A stretch of DNA of 52,936 nucleotides. Origin: Prauserella rugosa (lineage in GTDB: Bacteria > Actinomycetota > Actinomycetes > Mycobacteriales > Pseudonocardiaceae). The DNA lies in contig NZ_JOIJ01000024.1 in assembly GCF_000719975.1 (NCBI RefSeq), positions 1 through 52,936 of the forward strand, given 5' to 3'. The notes beneath the pieces were generated by a model. That model was given only the letters and a program-made list of their open reading frames with translations, was not told the DNA's origin and made no database searches. Made by a program: the position numbers and the translations under genes. Each line of letters opens with the position of its first letter. Positions within the stretch are counted from its first letter, which is position 1. This document shows positions 17,580-25,595 of the stretch, one piece after another.

Positions 17580-17591
17580 GCAACTAGTTGC
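17580..17591. promoter_or_regulatory. LacI-type operator upstream of uxaC
   Basis: GCAACTAGTTGC is a perfect 12-bp palindrome. On the minus strand the flank reads GGCAACTAGTTGC, which shares GGCAACT and TTGC with the palindrome at 18712-18727. It sits in the uxaC promoter region and is the likely repressor site. Confidence 0.6.
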
Positions 17592-17662
17592 CGTCAGTTG
17601 TCACCACGGCACGCGCCGCGCCCGGGAAGGCCGGGTACTCGGCAGCGGCTGGTACTCGCGTG

Positions 17663-18661
17663 TCACCGGGACGCCGCGGGCGGCGGTGCGGTGGACCCAC
17701 GGGTGACGAGGTGGGCGTCGAACACGGCCGAATCGCCCGCCGTGCGGTGCGCGATCTGCGCGTGGAGGGCGTCCACGGCGGATCTGCCGAGACGTTCGGT
17801 CGGGCCCGCGATCGTGGTCAGCGCGGGCACGGTCAGGTCGGCGCCGAAGATGTCGTCGCAACCGATGAGGCTGAAGTCGTCGGGCACGCGCACGCCCGCG
17901 GACTGCAACCGTTGCAACGTGCCGATCGCGATCAGGTCGTTGTAGGCGACCGCCGCGGTGGCGCGCTGCAACATCAGGGCGTCGGCGGCTTCGTGACCGC
18001 CCTGCCGGTTGGGCGCGTAGGGACCCAGGAACGCGGCGTCGAGACCGAGCGCCGCGGACTCCTGACGAACCGCCTGCCAGCGGGCGCCGTTGATCCACGA
18101 GTTGCGCGGACCGGACAGGTACGCGATCCGGCGGTGCCCGATGGCGGCCAGGTGCCGGACGGCCTTGCGCATGCCACCCGCGGTGTCGACCACCAGGCTG
18201 GGCACCCCGTCGATCTCGCGGTTGACGATGGCCAGCGGGCGGTGCTGGGCCAGCTGCCGGATGACGTCGTCGGACAGCCGGGACGTCGCCAGGATGGCTC
18301 CGCTCGTGGTCGCCAGCAGTTGCCGGAGGTTGCTGACCTCGACGCGCGGCGACTCGTCGCTGTCGGTGAGGGCGAGGGTGTAGTCGCTCGCCAGCGCCTG
18401 GGCCTGCGCCGCCTTGATCAGCGGTGCGTAGTACGGGTTGGCGATGTCGGTGACGACCAGGGTCAACGTCCTCGTCCGCCCCGGAGCCTCCGCGCGGGCG
18501 AGCGGGCGCGGCACGTAGCCGACCTCGTCGGCGGCCGCGCGGACCTTCTCCCTGGTGGCGGGATTGACGCGGCTCGGATGCGAGAACGTGCGCGACACGG
18601 TGGACGCGGCCACACCGCAGCGGCGAGCCACGTCGTAGATCGTCGGCCTCGCCTCGTCCAC
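17663..18661 (-). CDS. LacI-family transcriptional repressor of the uronate locus
   Basis: This 332-residue repressor has the LacI helix-turn-helix at residues 6-50 (TIYDVARRCGVAASTVSRTFSHPSRVNPATREKV, with hinge helix near YVPRPLAR). A periplasmic-binding-protein-like effector domain follows (LTLVVTDIANPYYAPLIKAAQ through DDFSLIGCDDIFGADLTVPALTTIAGP). The GTG start at 18661 has GGGAGGGAA just upstream. Located between uxaC-uxuB and manD-GH31-TRAP, with related palindromes in both promoter regions, it most likely represses the whole uronate locus until a uronate or pathway intermediate binds. Confidence 0.9.
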   Translation of the reverse strand: MDEARPTIYDVARRCGVAASTVSRTFSHPSRVNPATREKVRAAADEVGYVPRPLARAEAPGRTRTLTLVVTDIANPYYAPLIKAAQAQALASDYTLALTDSDESPRVEVSNLRQLLATTSGAILATSRLSDDVIRQLAQHRPLAIVNREIDGVPSLVVDTAGGMRKAVRHLAAIGHRRIAYLSGPRNSWINGARWQAVRQESAALGLDAAFLGPYAPNRQGGHEAADALMLQRATAAVAYNDLIAIGTLQRLQSAGVRVPDDFSLIGCDDIFGADLTVPALTTIAGPTERLGRSAVDALHAQIAHRTAGDSAVFDAHLVTRGSTAPPPAASR

Positions 18662-18701
18662 GCCGTTCCCTCCCAGGCCGCGGCGGCGGTGTTCCGCCTG
18701 A

Positions 18702-18727
18702 TGGCAACAAATGGCAACTGATTGCCA
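18702..18727. promoter_or_regulatory. LacI-type operator between lacI and manD
   Basis: TGGCAACTGATTGCCA (18712-18727) has perfect TGGCAA/TTGCCA arms around CTGA. An extra half-site TGGCAAC precedes it at 18702-18708. It lies in the divergent promoter region and resembles the site upstream of uxaC. Confidence 0.65.
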
Positions 18728-18838
18728 GTCTACGGGGCGGCTCTTACGTTGAACCGACCACGAGGCCCCCGGCGCTCGCACGGCCGTTCCCGGCAGGCGC
18801 ACCGGCGGCTGCTCGTCGTTCGGAGTCAAGGAGGACCA

Positions 18839-20083
18839 GTGCTCATCGAGCGCGCCGACGTGATCGCCACCAGCCCTGGGCGCAACTTCGTCACGCTGAG
18901 GATCACCACCGACGACGGGGTGGTGGGCTACGGCGACGGCACGTTGAACGGCCGGGAGCTGGCCGTCGCCAGCTACCTCACCGACCACGTGGTGCCGTTG
19001 CTGGCCGGCCGCGACGCCCACGCCATCGAGGACACCTGGCAGTACCTGTACCGCGGGGCCTACTGGCGGCGCGGCCCGGTGACGATGGCGGCCATCGCGG
19101 CCGTCGACACCGCGTTGTGGGACATCAAAGCCAAGGTCGCGGGCCTGCCCCTGTACCAGCTGCTCGGCGGGGCCAGCCGCGAGCGGTGCCTGGTCTACGG
19201 CCACGCGAGCGGCAAGGACATCCCCGAACTGTTCGACTCGGTCCGCAAGCACCTCGACGAGGGGTTCCGCGCCATCCGCATCCAGACCGGTGTGCCGGGG
19301 CTGGACTCGGTGTACGGCGTCGCCTCGAGCGCGGCCGCGTCGGTCGGCGCCGGAAGCGACGCCCGTTACGACTACGAACCCGCCCGCCGCGCGGCGCTGC
19401 CCGCCGAGGAGAGCTGGGACACGCGCGCCTATCTGCGGCACGTGCCGTCGGTGTTCGAGGCCGTCCGCGGCGAGTTCGGCGAGGACATCGCCTTGCTGCA
19501 CGACGCGCACCACCGCCTCACGCCGATCCAGGCGGCCAAGCTCGGCAAGTCACTGGAGCCCTACGACCTGTTCTGGCTCGAGGACGTCACCCCGGCCGAG
19601 AACCAGGAGGCGCTGCGATGGGTGCGGCACCACACGACGACGCCGTTGGCGATCGGCGAGGTGTTCAACTCCGTGTGGGACTACCAGCACCTGATCCGCG
19701 AGCAGCTCATCGACTACGTCCGCTCGCCGATCACGCACGCGGGCGGGATCAGCAGCGTGCGGCGGATCATGGACTACGCCGCGATGTACCAGGTCAAATC
19801 CGGGATGCACGGTCCGACGGACGTCTCGCCCGTCGGTCTCGCCGCGGCCGTGCACCTCGGCCTGGCCCTGCACAACTTCGGCATCCAGGAGTACATGGTC
19901 CACAGTGAGCAGACGCGGGAGGTCTTCGGACCGACGTACGAGTTCGCCCACGGTGGACTGCGGCCGAGCGAGGAACCCGGTCTCGGCGTCCACGTCGACG
20001 AGCAGCTCGCGGCGAAGTATCCCTACGAACGGGCCTACTTGCCGGTGAACCGGCTACAGGACGGAACCGTTCATGATTGGTGA
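18839..20083 (+). CDS. manD: D-mannonate dehydratase, enolase superfamily (ManD type)
   Basis: About 414 residues. The protein begins [46 protein letters not shown] and has the barrel signatures of Man[58 protein letters not shown], and [21 protein letters not shown] follows. Acidic metal ligands sit in DAHHR, WLEDV and IGEV. The enzyme dehydrates D-mannonate to 2-keto-3-deoxygluconate and replaces the unrelated UxuA. GTG 18839 is chosen because AAGGAGGA lies 6 nt upstream. Some members of this subgroup have low activity or other acid-sugar substrates, but the uxaC/uxuB neighbours favour mannonate. Confidence 0.88.
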   Translation: MLIERADVIATSPGRNFVTLRITTDDGVVGYGDGTLNGRELAVASYLTDHVVPLLAGRDAHAIEDTWQYLYRGAYWRRGPVTMAAIAAVDTALWDIKAKVAGLPLYQLLGGASRERCLVYGHASGKDIPELFDSVRKHLDEGFRAIRIQTGVPGLDSVYGVASSAAASVGAGSDARYDYEPARRAALPAEESWDTRAYLRHVPSVFEAVRGEFGEDIALLHDAHHRLTPIQAAKLGKSLEPYDLFWLEDVTPAENQEALRWVRHHTTTPLAIGEVFNSVWDYQHLIREQLIDYVRSPITHAGGISSVRRIMDYAAMYQVKSGMHGPTDVSPVGLAAAVHLGLALHNFGIQEYMVHSEQTREVFGPTYEFAHGGLRPSEEPGLGVHVDEQLAAKYPYERAYLPVNRLQDGTVHDW

Positions 20084-20153
20084 GGACATGTCGGTGCCCG
20101 AGGTGGTCGGGCCCGGCCGCTAAAGCAATTCGCGAGATCGAGAGAAGTCCCCC

Positions 20154-22673
20154 GTGCGCGTCACATCCCGAGTCGAACGAGTGGAACGGATCGGCGAGAC
20201 GGTCCGGGTCCACACCGACGGTGTCGAGATCCGGCTGACCGTCCTCGCCGACGGCATTCTGCGTATTCGTGCGGGTTTCGACGGCGATTTCGCCGAGGAG
20301 TCCTACACGCTCGCCACCACGGCCTGGCCGGACCGGCTCGACGACGTGCTCGGCGAGGAACGCACCCGGGTGTCGCCTGCGCCGTGCGAACTCGGCGAAC
20401 AGGGCGACGTCATCTCCGTGACCGGCGGGAACTTCCGCGTGGAGATCGACAGGGAGCCGTTCCGCATCCGCGTCCGCGACGACGAGGGGACCGTTCTGCA
20501 CACGGACGTCGTCGGCCTCGGCTACCGCCAGGACGCGAACGGCCGCCGCATCCACACCAGTGAGATCTCGCGCGACGACGCGTTCTACGGGTTCGGTGAG
20601 ACCACCGGTCCGCTGAACAAGGCGCAGAAACTCATCACGATGAGTCCGAAGGACGCGCTCGGCTACGACCCGCGGGAAACGGATCCGCTGTACAAGCACA
20701 TTCCGTTCTACGTCAAGATGAATCGGCGGAATCGGAAAGCGGTCGGGTACTTCTACCACAACACCTACGACTGCGATTTCGATCTCGGGCGGGAGCGGAG
20801 CAACTACTGGCCGCCGCACAGTCGTTATCGCACCGACGGCGGCGACGTCGACCTGTTCCTGATCGCCGGCCCGGGAATCCGCGAGGTGCTGCGGCGTTAC
20901 ACGGTGCTGACCGGACGCCCGCCGTTGCTGCCGAAGTACGCGCTCGGCTACCTCGCCTCGTCGATGTACTACTCCGAATTGGACGCCGGCAGCGACCGCG
21001 CGATCACCGAGTTCATCGACATCGCGAGGGAGGAAGGGATCCCGGTCGACGGGTTCCAGCTCTCGTCGGGTTACACCACACAGGACACCGAGGCCGGCGC
21101 CAAGCGCTGTGTCTTCACGTGGAACGAGCGCAGATTCTCCGACCCCGAGGGCTTCTTCTCGGCGATGTCCGAACGCGGCATCACCGTGTCGCCGAACGTC
21201 AAACCGGGTGTGCTCGACGTCCATCCGCGGCTGGCCGAGTTCACCGACGCCGACGTGTTCGTCACCCGCAGCGAGGACGCGGTCGCGGTGGCGGGCGAGG
21301 GACCGGCGACCGGAGCGTGGTGGGGCGGTCCCGGCCGGTTCGTGGACTTCACCAAGCCTGCCGCGCGCGAGGCGTGGCGGCGGTGGCTGACCGAGTCGGT
21401 GCTGAGCAAGGGCACGACGTCGGTCTGGAACGACAACTGCGAGTACGACGGCATCATCGACGCCGACTCGCGCGTCGACTTCGAGGGCGCGGGCGCGACG
21501 GTCGGCAGGCTGCGCAACGTCATGTCGAACCTCATGTGCCGGGTCGCGCGGGACGCCGTCTCCGACACGGCACCGGACGCCCGGCCCTACATCGTGTGCC
21601 GCTCCGGCCACGCGGGCATCCAGCGCTACGCCCAGAGCTGGGCGGGGGACAACTCGACGTCGTGGGATTCGTTGCGGCACAACGTCGCCACGATCCTCGG
21701 GATGGGCCTATCGGGTTTCCCGCACCACGGCTGCGACATCGGCGGGTTCCACGGCCCCGCACCCGATCCGGAACTGCTGGTGCGCTGGGTGCAGCACGGC
21801 GTGTTCCAACCGCGCTTCTCGATCCACTCGGTCAACGCCGACAACACGGTCACCGAACCGTGGATGTATCCGGCGTACACCCAGCACGTCCGCGACGCGA
21901 TCCGGCTGCGCTACCGGCTCTTCCCGTACCTGTACTCGCTGACGGCGCGTGCCGCGGAGACTGGCTGGCCGATCATGGAGCCGCTCGTCAGTGCGTTCCA
22001 GGACGATCACGGCGTCGACGAGGTGTCCGAGGAGTTCATGCTCGGCGACTCGCTGCTCGTGGCGAACGTGCTCGAACCCGGCGCACGCACGCGCACCGTA
22101 CGGCTGCCCGAGGGCGAGGTGTTCTACGACGCCTGGACGCGCAGGCGGTACGAGGGCGGGCAGGTCGCCGAACTGCCGGTCGACCTCGGTTCGATTCCGC
22201 TGTTCCTGCGCGGTGGCGGAATCGTTCCGGTGGCGGAGAACCCGCTGACCAGTCTCACCCGCGACGAGGTGACGGACCTGCGACTGATCTGCGTTCCCGA
22301 CCACGACGGCCGGTTCACCCTCTACGAGGACGACGGCCTCACCCGCGCCCACGAACGCGGCGAGTTCCGCGAGACGGAGATCCGTATGACGGCGGGAACG
22401 CACGTCCGGCTGCGGTTGACCCGGCGCGGCGAGTACCGCAGCGCCCTCGAGCGGCTGCTGTTCGACGTCGTGCGGCCCGGCCGATGCCCGCACCGGGTGC
22501 TCGTCGACGGCCGGGAAGTGCCGCAGCAGCTCCACCGCGGCCGGTTCGACGCCGCCGAGTCCGGCTGGCACTACGACATCGGCCTCGGCTCGGTGTTGGT
22601 CAAGACGCCCGACCACGGCGGTGATCTCACCGTCGACATCTCGTTCGAGCCCGTCGACATGATCGGCATGTGA
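20154..22673 (+). CDS. Glycoside hydrolase family 31 alpha-glycosidase
   Basis: This 839-residue retaining alpha-glycosidase has no signal peptide, so it is probably cytoplasmic. The order is an N-terminal beta-sandwich (about 1-230), the catalytic barrel (about 240-610) and C-terminal beta domains. The nucleophile is Asp427 in SVWNDNCEYDG and the acid/base is Asp499 in WAGDNSTSW. The HHGCDIGGFHG block follows. The WND nucleophile motif differs from the WxDMNE of common alpha-glucosidases and the KTDFGE-type of YicI xylosidases, so the substrate is open. Because it lies between manD and the TRAP genes, an alpha-linked uronate or uronate-containing disaccharide is a reasonable guess. The GTG start overlaps none of its neighbours. 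Confidence 0.92.
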   Translation: MRVTSRVERVERIGETVRVHTDGVEIRLTVLADGILRIRAGFDGDFAEESYTLATTAWPDRLDDVLGEERTRVSPAPCELGEQGDVISVTGGNFRVEIDREPFRIRVRDDEGTVLHTDVVGLGYRQDANGRRIHTSEISRDDAFYGFGETTGPLNKAQKLITMSPKDALGYDPRETDPLYKHIPFYVKMNRRNRKAVGYFYHNTYDCDFDLGRERSNYWPPHSRYRTDGGDVDLFLIAGPGIREVLRRYTVLTGRPPLLPKYALGYLASSMYYSELDAGSDRAITEFIDIAREEGIPVDGFQLSSGYTTQDTEAGAKRCVFTWNERRFSDPEGFFSAMSERGITVSPNVKPGVLDVHPRLAEFTDADVFVTRSEDAVAVAGEGPATGAWWGGPGRFVDFTKPAAREAWRRWLTESVLSKGTTSVWNDNCEYDGIIDADSRVDFEGAGATVGRLRNVMSNLMCRVARDAVSDTAPDARPYIVCRSGHAGIQRYAQSWAGDNSTSWDSLRHNVATILGMGLSGFPHHGCDIGGFHGPAPDPELLVRWVQHGVFQPRFSIHSVNADNTVTEPWMYPAYTQHVRDAIRLRYRLFPYLYSLTARAAETGWPIMEPLVSAFQDDHGVDEVSEEFMLGDSLLVANVLEPGARTRTVRLPEGEVFYDAWTRRRYEGGQVAELPVDLGSIPLFLRGGGIVPVAENPLTSLTRDEVTDLRLICVPDHDGRFTLYEDDGLTRAHERGEFRETEIRMTAGTHVRLRLTRRGEYRSALERLLFDVVRPGRCPHRVLVDGREVPQQLHRGRFDAAESGWHYDIGLGSVLVKTPDHGGDLTVDISFEPVDMIGM

Positions 22674-22684
22674 GGAAGGCAGGC

Positions 22685-23719
22685 ATGAGGAACCGACTGA
22701 TCCGCGGTGTCAGCGGCATCGTCGCCGTGGTCGTCGTCGCGGCACTCGGGGCGTGCGCGCCTGCCTCGGGTGCCCGGACGAGCGCCGAGGCGACGCCGGA
22801 GAACCCTCTGGTGCTGACCCTGGCGAACAACCTCGGCGACGACCACGTGACCTCTCAGGCACTGGCCGAGTTCGCCTCGGACGTGAAGCGGCGCAGCGGC
22901 GGCCGCATCGAGGTGAAGATCTACGGCAACGGCCAGCTGGGCGACGAGCCCAACGTGCTCGGCCAGCTCCACGAGGGCATCGTCGACATGACCAGGGTCA
23001 GCGCACCCGGATTGGCGACCTACGACCCGGGTTACCACACCTTCGGCCTGCCCTACATCTTCGAGGACGAGCGCGAGTTCTACGACGTGATGGACTCGCC
23101 GGAGATGGCGAAGTACTTCCGGTCGACGGCCGACGACGGATTCGTCGGGCTCACGTACTACAGCTCGGGAGCCCGCTCGTTCTACACCCGCAACACGCCG
23201 GTACGGAAACCGGAGGACTTGCGCGGGCTGAAGTTGCGGGTGCAGGGCATGCGCTCGCAGACCGACTTCGTCGGCGATCTCGGTGCGGCACCGGTGGTGA
23301 TGGCCTTCGGGGACACCTACACCTCGCTGCAGACCGGCCTGATCGACGGTGCGGAGAGCAACGAGACGGTGCTGACCGACAGCGCACACGGTGAGGTGTC
23401 CAAAGTGTTCTCGATGACCGAGCACACCTGGATTCCCGACGTGCTCGTCATCAGCACCGAGACGTGGGACCGGCTCGATCCGGCCGACGCGAAGCTGCTG
23501 TCCGATGCGGCACGGGCCTCCACCGAGAAGCAGAAGGAGGCGTGGGCCGAGACCGTCGAGCAGTCGGTCGCCGACGCCAAGGAGATGGGCGTGCGGTTCG
23601 TCGACGACGTCGACACCGACGCCTTCCGCAGGGCCACGCGGCCGGTCGTCGACCGGTACGCCGAGGAGTATCCCGAGGTCGCGGAACTTCTGTCCGTCAT
23701 CGAGTCGGGCAGGAGCTGA
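22685..23719 (+). CDS. TRAP transporter solute-binding lipoprotein (DctP family)
   Basis: This 344-residue secreted binding protein has the signal peptide MRNRLIRGVSGIVAVVVVAA and lipobox LGAC, anchoring it to the outer face of the membrane. The DctP fold shows the hallmark segment GLKLRVQGMRSQTDFVGDLGAAP near residues 180-200, where the conserved Arg binds the ligand carboxylate. FGDTYTSLQTGLIDGAESN follows. TRAP systems use a Na+ gradient. Hexuronates are known ligands of this family and fit the flanking catabolic genes. ATG 22685 is preferred over GTG 22670 because GGAAGG lies just before it and the lipoprotein signal starts there. Confidence 0.92.
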   Translation: MRNRLIRGVSGIVAVVVVAALGACAPASGARTSAEATPENPLVLTLANNLGDDHVTSQALAEFASDVKRRSGGRIEVKIYGNGQLGDEPNVLGQLHEGIVDMTRVSAPGLATYDPGYHTFGLPYIFEDEREFYDVMDSPEMAKYFRSTADDGFVGLTYYSSGARSFYTRNTPVRKPEDLRGLKLRVQGMRSQTDFVGDLGAAPVVMAFGDTYTSLQTGLIDGAESNETVLTDSAHGEVSKVFSMTEHTWIPDVLVISTETWDRLDPADAKLLSDAARASTEKQKEAWAETVEQSVADAKEMGVRFVDDVDTDAFRRATRPVVDRYAEEYPEVAELLSVIESGRS

Positions 23720-23727
23720 GGAGCGGT

Positions 23728-24240
23728 ATGACCACGCATGATCGTCTGAATCGGGTGCGGCGGGTGCTCGGCCGCGTGCTGGCGGGGTTCGCCGGCGGTC
23801 TCCTCGTCGTCATGACCGCGCTGGTGCTCTACCAGGTGTTCACGCGGTACGTGCTGGGCGAACCGGCGGCCTTCACCGAGGAACTCGTCCGGTACGCGTT
23901 GATCTGGACGTCCATGATCAGTGCCGCCTATGCGTTCCTGCACCGCAAACACATGGCGCTGCTGTTCGTGCGGGACCGCCTCTCGCCGTCGGCGCAGAAG
24001 GCCCTGATCGTCGGTACCGACGTGCTCGTGCTCGTCTTCGCCGTCGTGGTGCTGATCGTCGGCGGGACGATGCTGGCGCTTAGCGCGGCCACCAACTACT
24101 CGGCACTGCTGGGCGTCTCCCGCGGCCTGGTGTACACGATCGGGCCGATCGCCGGTGTCGCGATCGTGTTCGCGCAGGTGCTGAACATCTGGGAGGACCT
24201 CACCGGTGAGGTCCCCGCCGAGACGGAGAGGACAGACTGA
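23728..24240 (+). CDS. TRAP transporter small membrane subunit (DctQ family)
   Basis: This 170-residue subunit has four predicted membrane segments (about 20-42, 55-75, 92-115 and 132-155). The DctQ signature is seen in VFTRYVLGEPAAFTEELVRYALIWTSMI and in HRKHMALLFVRDRL. It forms the membrane domain together with DctM. ATG 23728 follows GAGGAG. The stop codon overlaps the dctM start by one base (TGATG), so the two subunits are made in step. The gene lies 8 nt after the binding-protein gene. Confidence 0.92.
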   Translation: MTTHDRLNRVRRVLGRVLAGFAGGLLVVMTALVLYQVFTRYVLGEPAAFTEELVRYALIWTSMISAAYAFLHRKHMALLFVRDRLSPSAQKALIVGTDVLVLVFAVVVLIVGGTMLALSAATNYSALLGVSRGLVYTIGPIAGVAIVFAQVLNIWEDLTGEVPAETERTD

Positions 24241-25547
24241 TGGGCGCCCTGACCGCCGCCGCCATCCTGTTCGGCGCCTTCTTCCTGCTGCTGTTCGCCG
24301 GCGTGCCGATCTCGGTGTCGCTGGGGGTCGCCGCGATGGTGACCGCGTTGATGTTCCTGCCGGCAGGCGATGCCACCTATGTCGTCGGACAGCAGATGAA
24401 CGTCGGCATCGAGAGCTTCCCGCTGCTGGCGGTCCCGCTGTTCATCTTCGCGGGCACGATCATGAACACCGGCGGCATCGCCCGTCGACTCGTCGACCTC
24501 GCCCTCGTCGCGGTGGGGCGCGTGCCCGGCGCGTTGGCCCACACCAACGTCGTGGCCAACACGCTGTTCGGGTCGCTGTCCGGTTCGGCCGTCGCGTCGG
24601 CCGCCGCGATCGGCAGTACGCTGCACGACCGGCAGAAGGAGGCCGGCTACGACCCGGCCTTCGGTGCGGCGGTCAACATCGCGTCCGCGCCGAGCGGATT
24701 GCTCATCCCGCCGACGACGGCAGCCATCGTCTACTCGACCGTGGCAGGCGGCGTGTCCGTGTCGGCGTTGTTCATGGCCGGATACGTTCCCGGCATCCTC
24801 ATGGGCATCGTGATCATGGCGATCGCCTACGTGTTCACGCGGCGGCAGGGATATCCGAAACTGGGCCGCGTCGGAGCGGCCGAGGCCGTCCGCGTCTTCC
24901 TCCGGGCGTTGCCCGGCCTGCTGCTGATCGTCGTCGTGGTCGGCGGCATCGTGTTCGGCGTGTTCACGGCGACCGAGGGCGCCGGCATCGCCGTGCTGTA
25001 CACGTTGGTGCTGTCGCTGGTCTACCGGAGCATGTCGTGGTCGGCGTTCAAGGATGTCGTCACCCGTACGGTCGTCGCGACCGGCATCGTCATGTTCCTC
25101 ATCGCCGCGTCCGCGGGCATGTCATGGGTCATGGCCTACACGGGTATCCCGGGTGCAATCACCGACACGTTGCTGTCGATGGCCGATTCGAAGGTCGTCG
25201 TCCTGCTGCTGATGCTCGTGGTGTTGCTGGCCGTCGGCACCTTCATGGACATCACGCCCGCGATCCTCATCTTCACGCCGATCCTGCTTCCGATCTCGGA
25301 GGAGCTCGGCATGGATCCGGTCCACTTCGGAATGGTGCTGATCCTCGCGATGTGTATCGGCACGATGACGCCGCCGGTCGGGTCGGTGCTGTTCGTCGGA
25401 ACCGGGGTGAGTGGGGTGTCGATCGAGCAGGTCGTGCCCAGGCTGCTGCCGTACTTCGCCGGGCTGGTGCTGCTCTTGCTGGCCGTCACGTTCATCCCCG
25501 AGCTGTCGCTCGGACTGCCGGAGATGATGGGCCTGCTCGAGGAGTGA
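24240..25547 (+). CDS. TRAP transporter large permease (DctM family)
   Basis: This 435-residue transport subunit has about 12 hydrophobic segments, with the DctM features FAGVPISVSLGVAAMVTAL at the start. Further features are FVAGTIMNTGGIARRLVDLA-like and NVVANTLFGSLSGSAVASAAAIGS near 100-120. IASAPSGLLIPPTTAAIVYS is near 150 and MCIGTMTPPVGSVLFVGTG near 375. It carries the substrate across the membrane with Na+. It completes a full TRAP system with the two upstream genes. A strong bidirectional hairpin follows 7 nt after the stop. Confidence 0.95.
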   Translation: MGALTAAAILFGAFFLLLFAGVPISVSLGVAAMVTALMFLPAGDATYVVGQQMNVGIESFPLLAVPLFIFAGTIMNTGGIARRLVDLALVAVGRVPGALAHTNVVANTLFGSLSGSAVASAAAIGSTLHDRQKEAGYDPAFGAAVNIASAPSGLLIPPTTAAIVYSTVAGGVSVSALFMAGYVPGILMGIVIMAIAYVFTRRQGYPKLGRVGAAEAVRVFLRALPGLLLIVVVVGGIVFGVFTATEGAGIAVLYTLVLSLVYRSMSWSAFKDVVTRTVVATGIVMFLIAASAGMSWVMAYTGIPGAITDTLLSMADSKVVVLLLMLVVLLAVGTFMDITPAILIFTPILLPISEELGMDPVHFGMVLILAMCIGTMTPPVGSVLFVGTGVSGVSIEQVVPRLLPYFAGLVLLLLAVTFIPELSLGLPEMMGLLEE

Positions 25548-25554
25548 TCCGGCT

Positions 25555-25589
25555 GCGCACCGCCGTGGTCGACGCCCACGGCGGTGCGC
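25555..25589. terminator. Bidirectional terminator between dctM and the arabinosyltransferase gene
   Basis: GCGCACCGCCGTGG (25555-25568) and CCACGGCGGTGCGC (25576-25589) form a perfect 14-bp stem with a 7-nt loop. They are centred between two convergent stop codons. Confidence 0.85.
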
Positions 25590-25595
25590 CCGCGT

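Noticed and set aside
22670..22684. Earlier GTG start for the DctP lipoprotein
   Set aside because: It would overlap the GH31 stop but has no ribosome binding site. GGAAGG directly supports ATG 22685.
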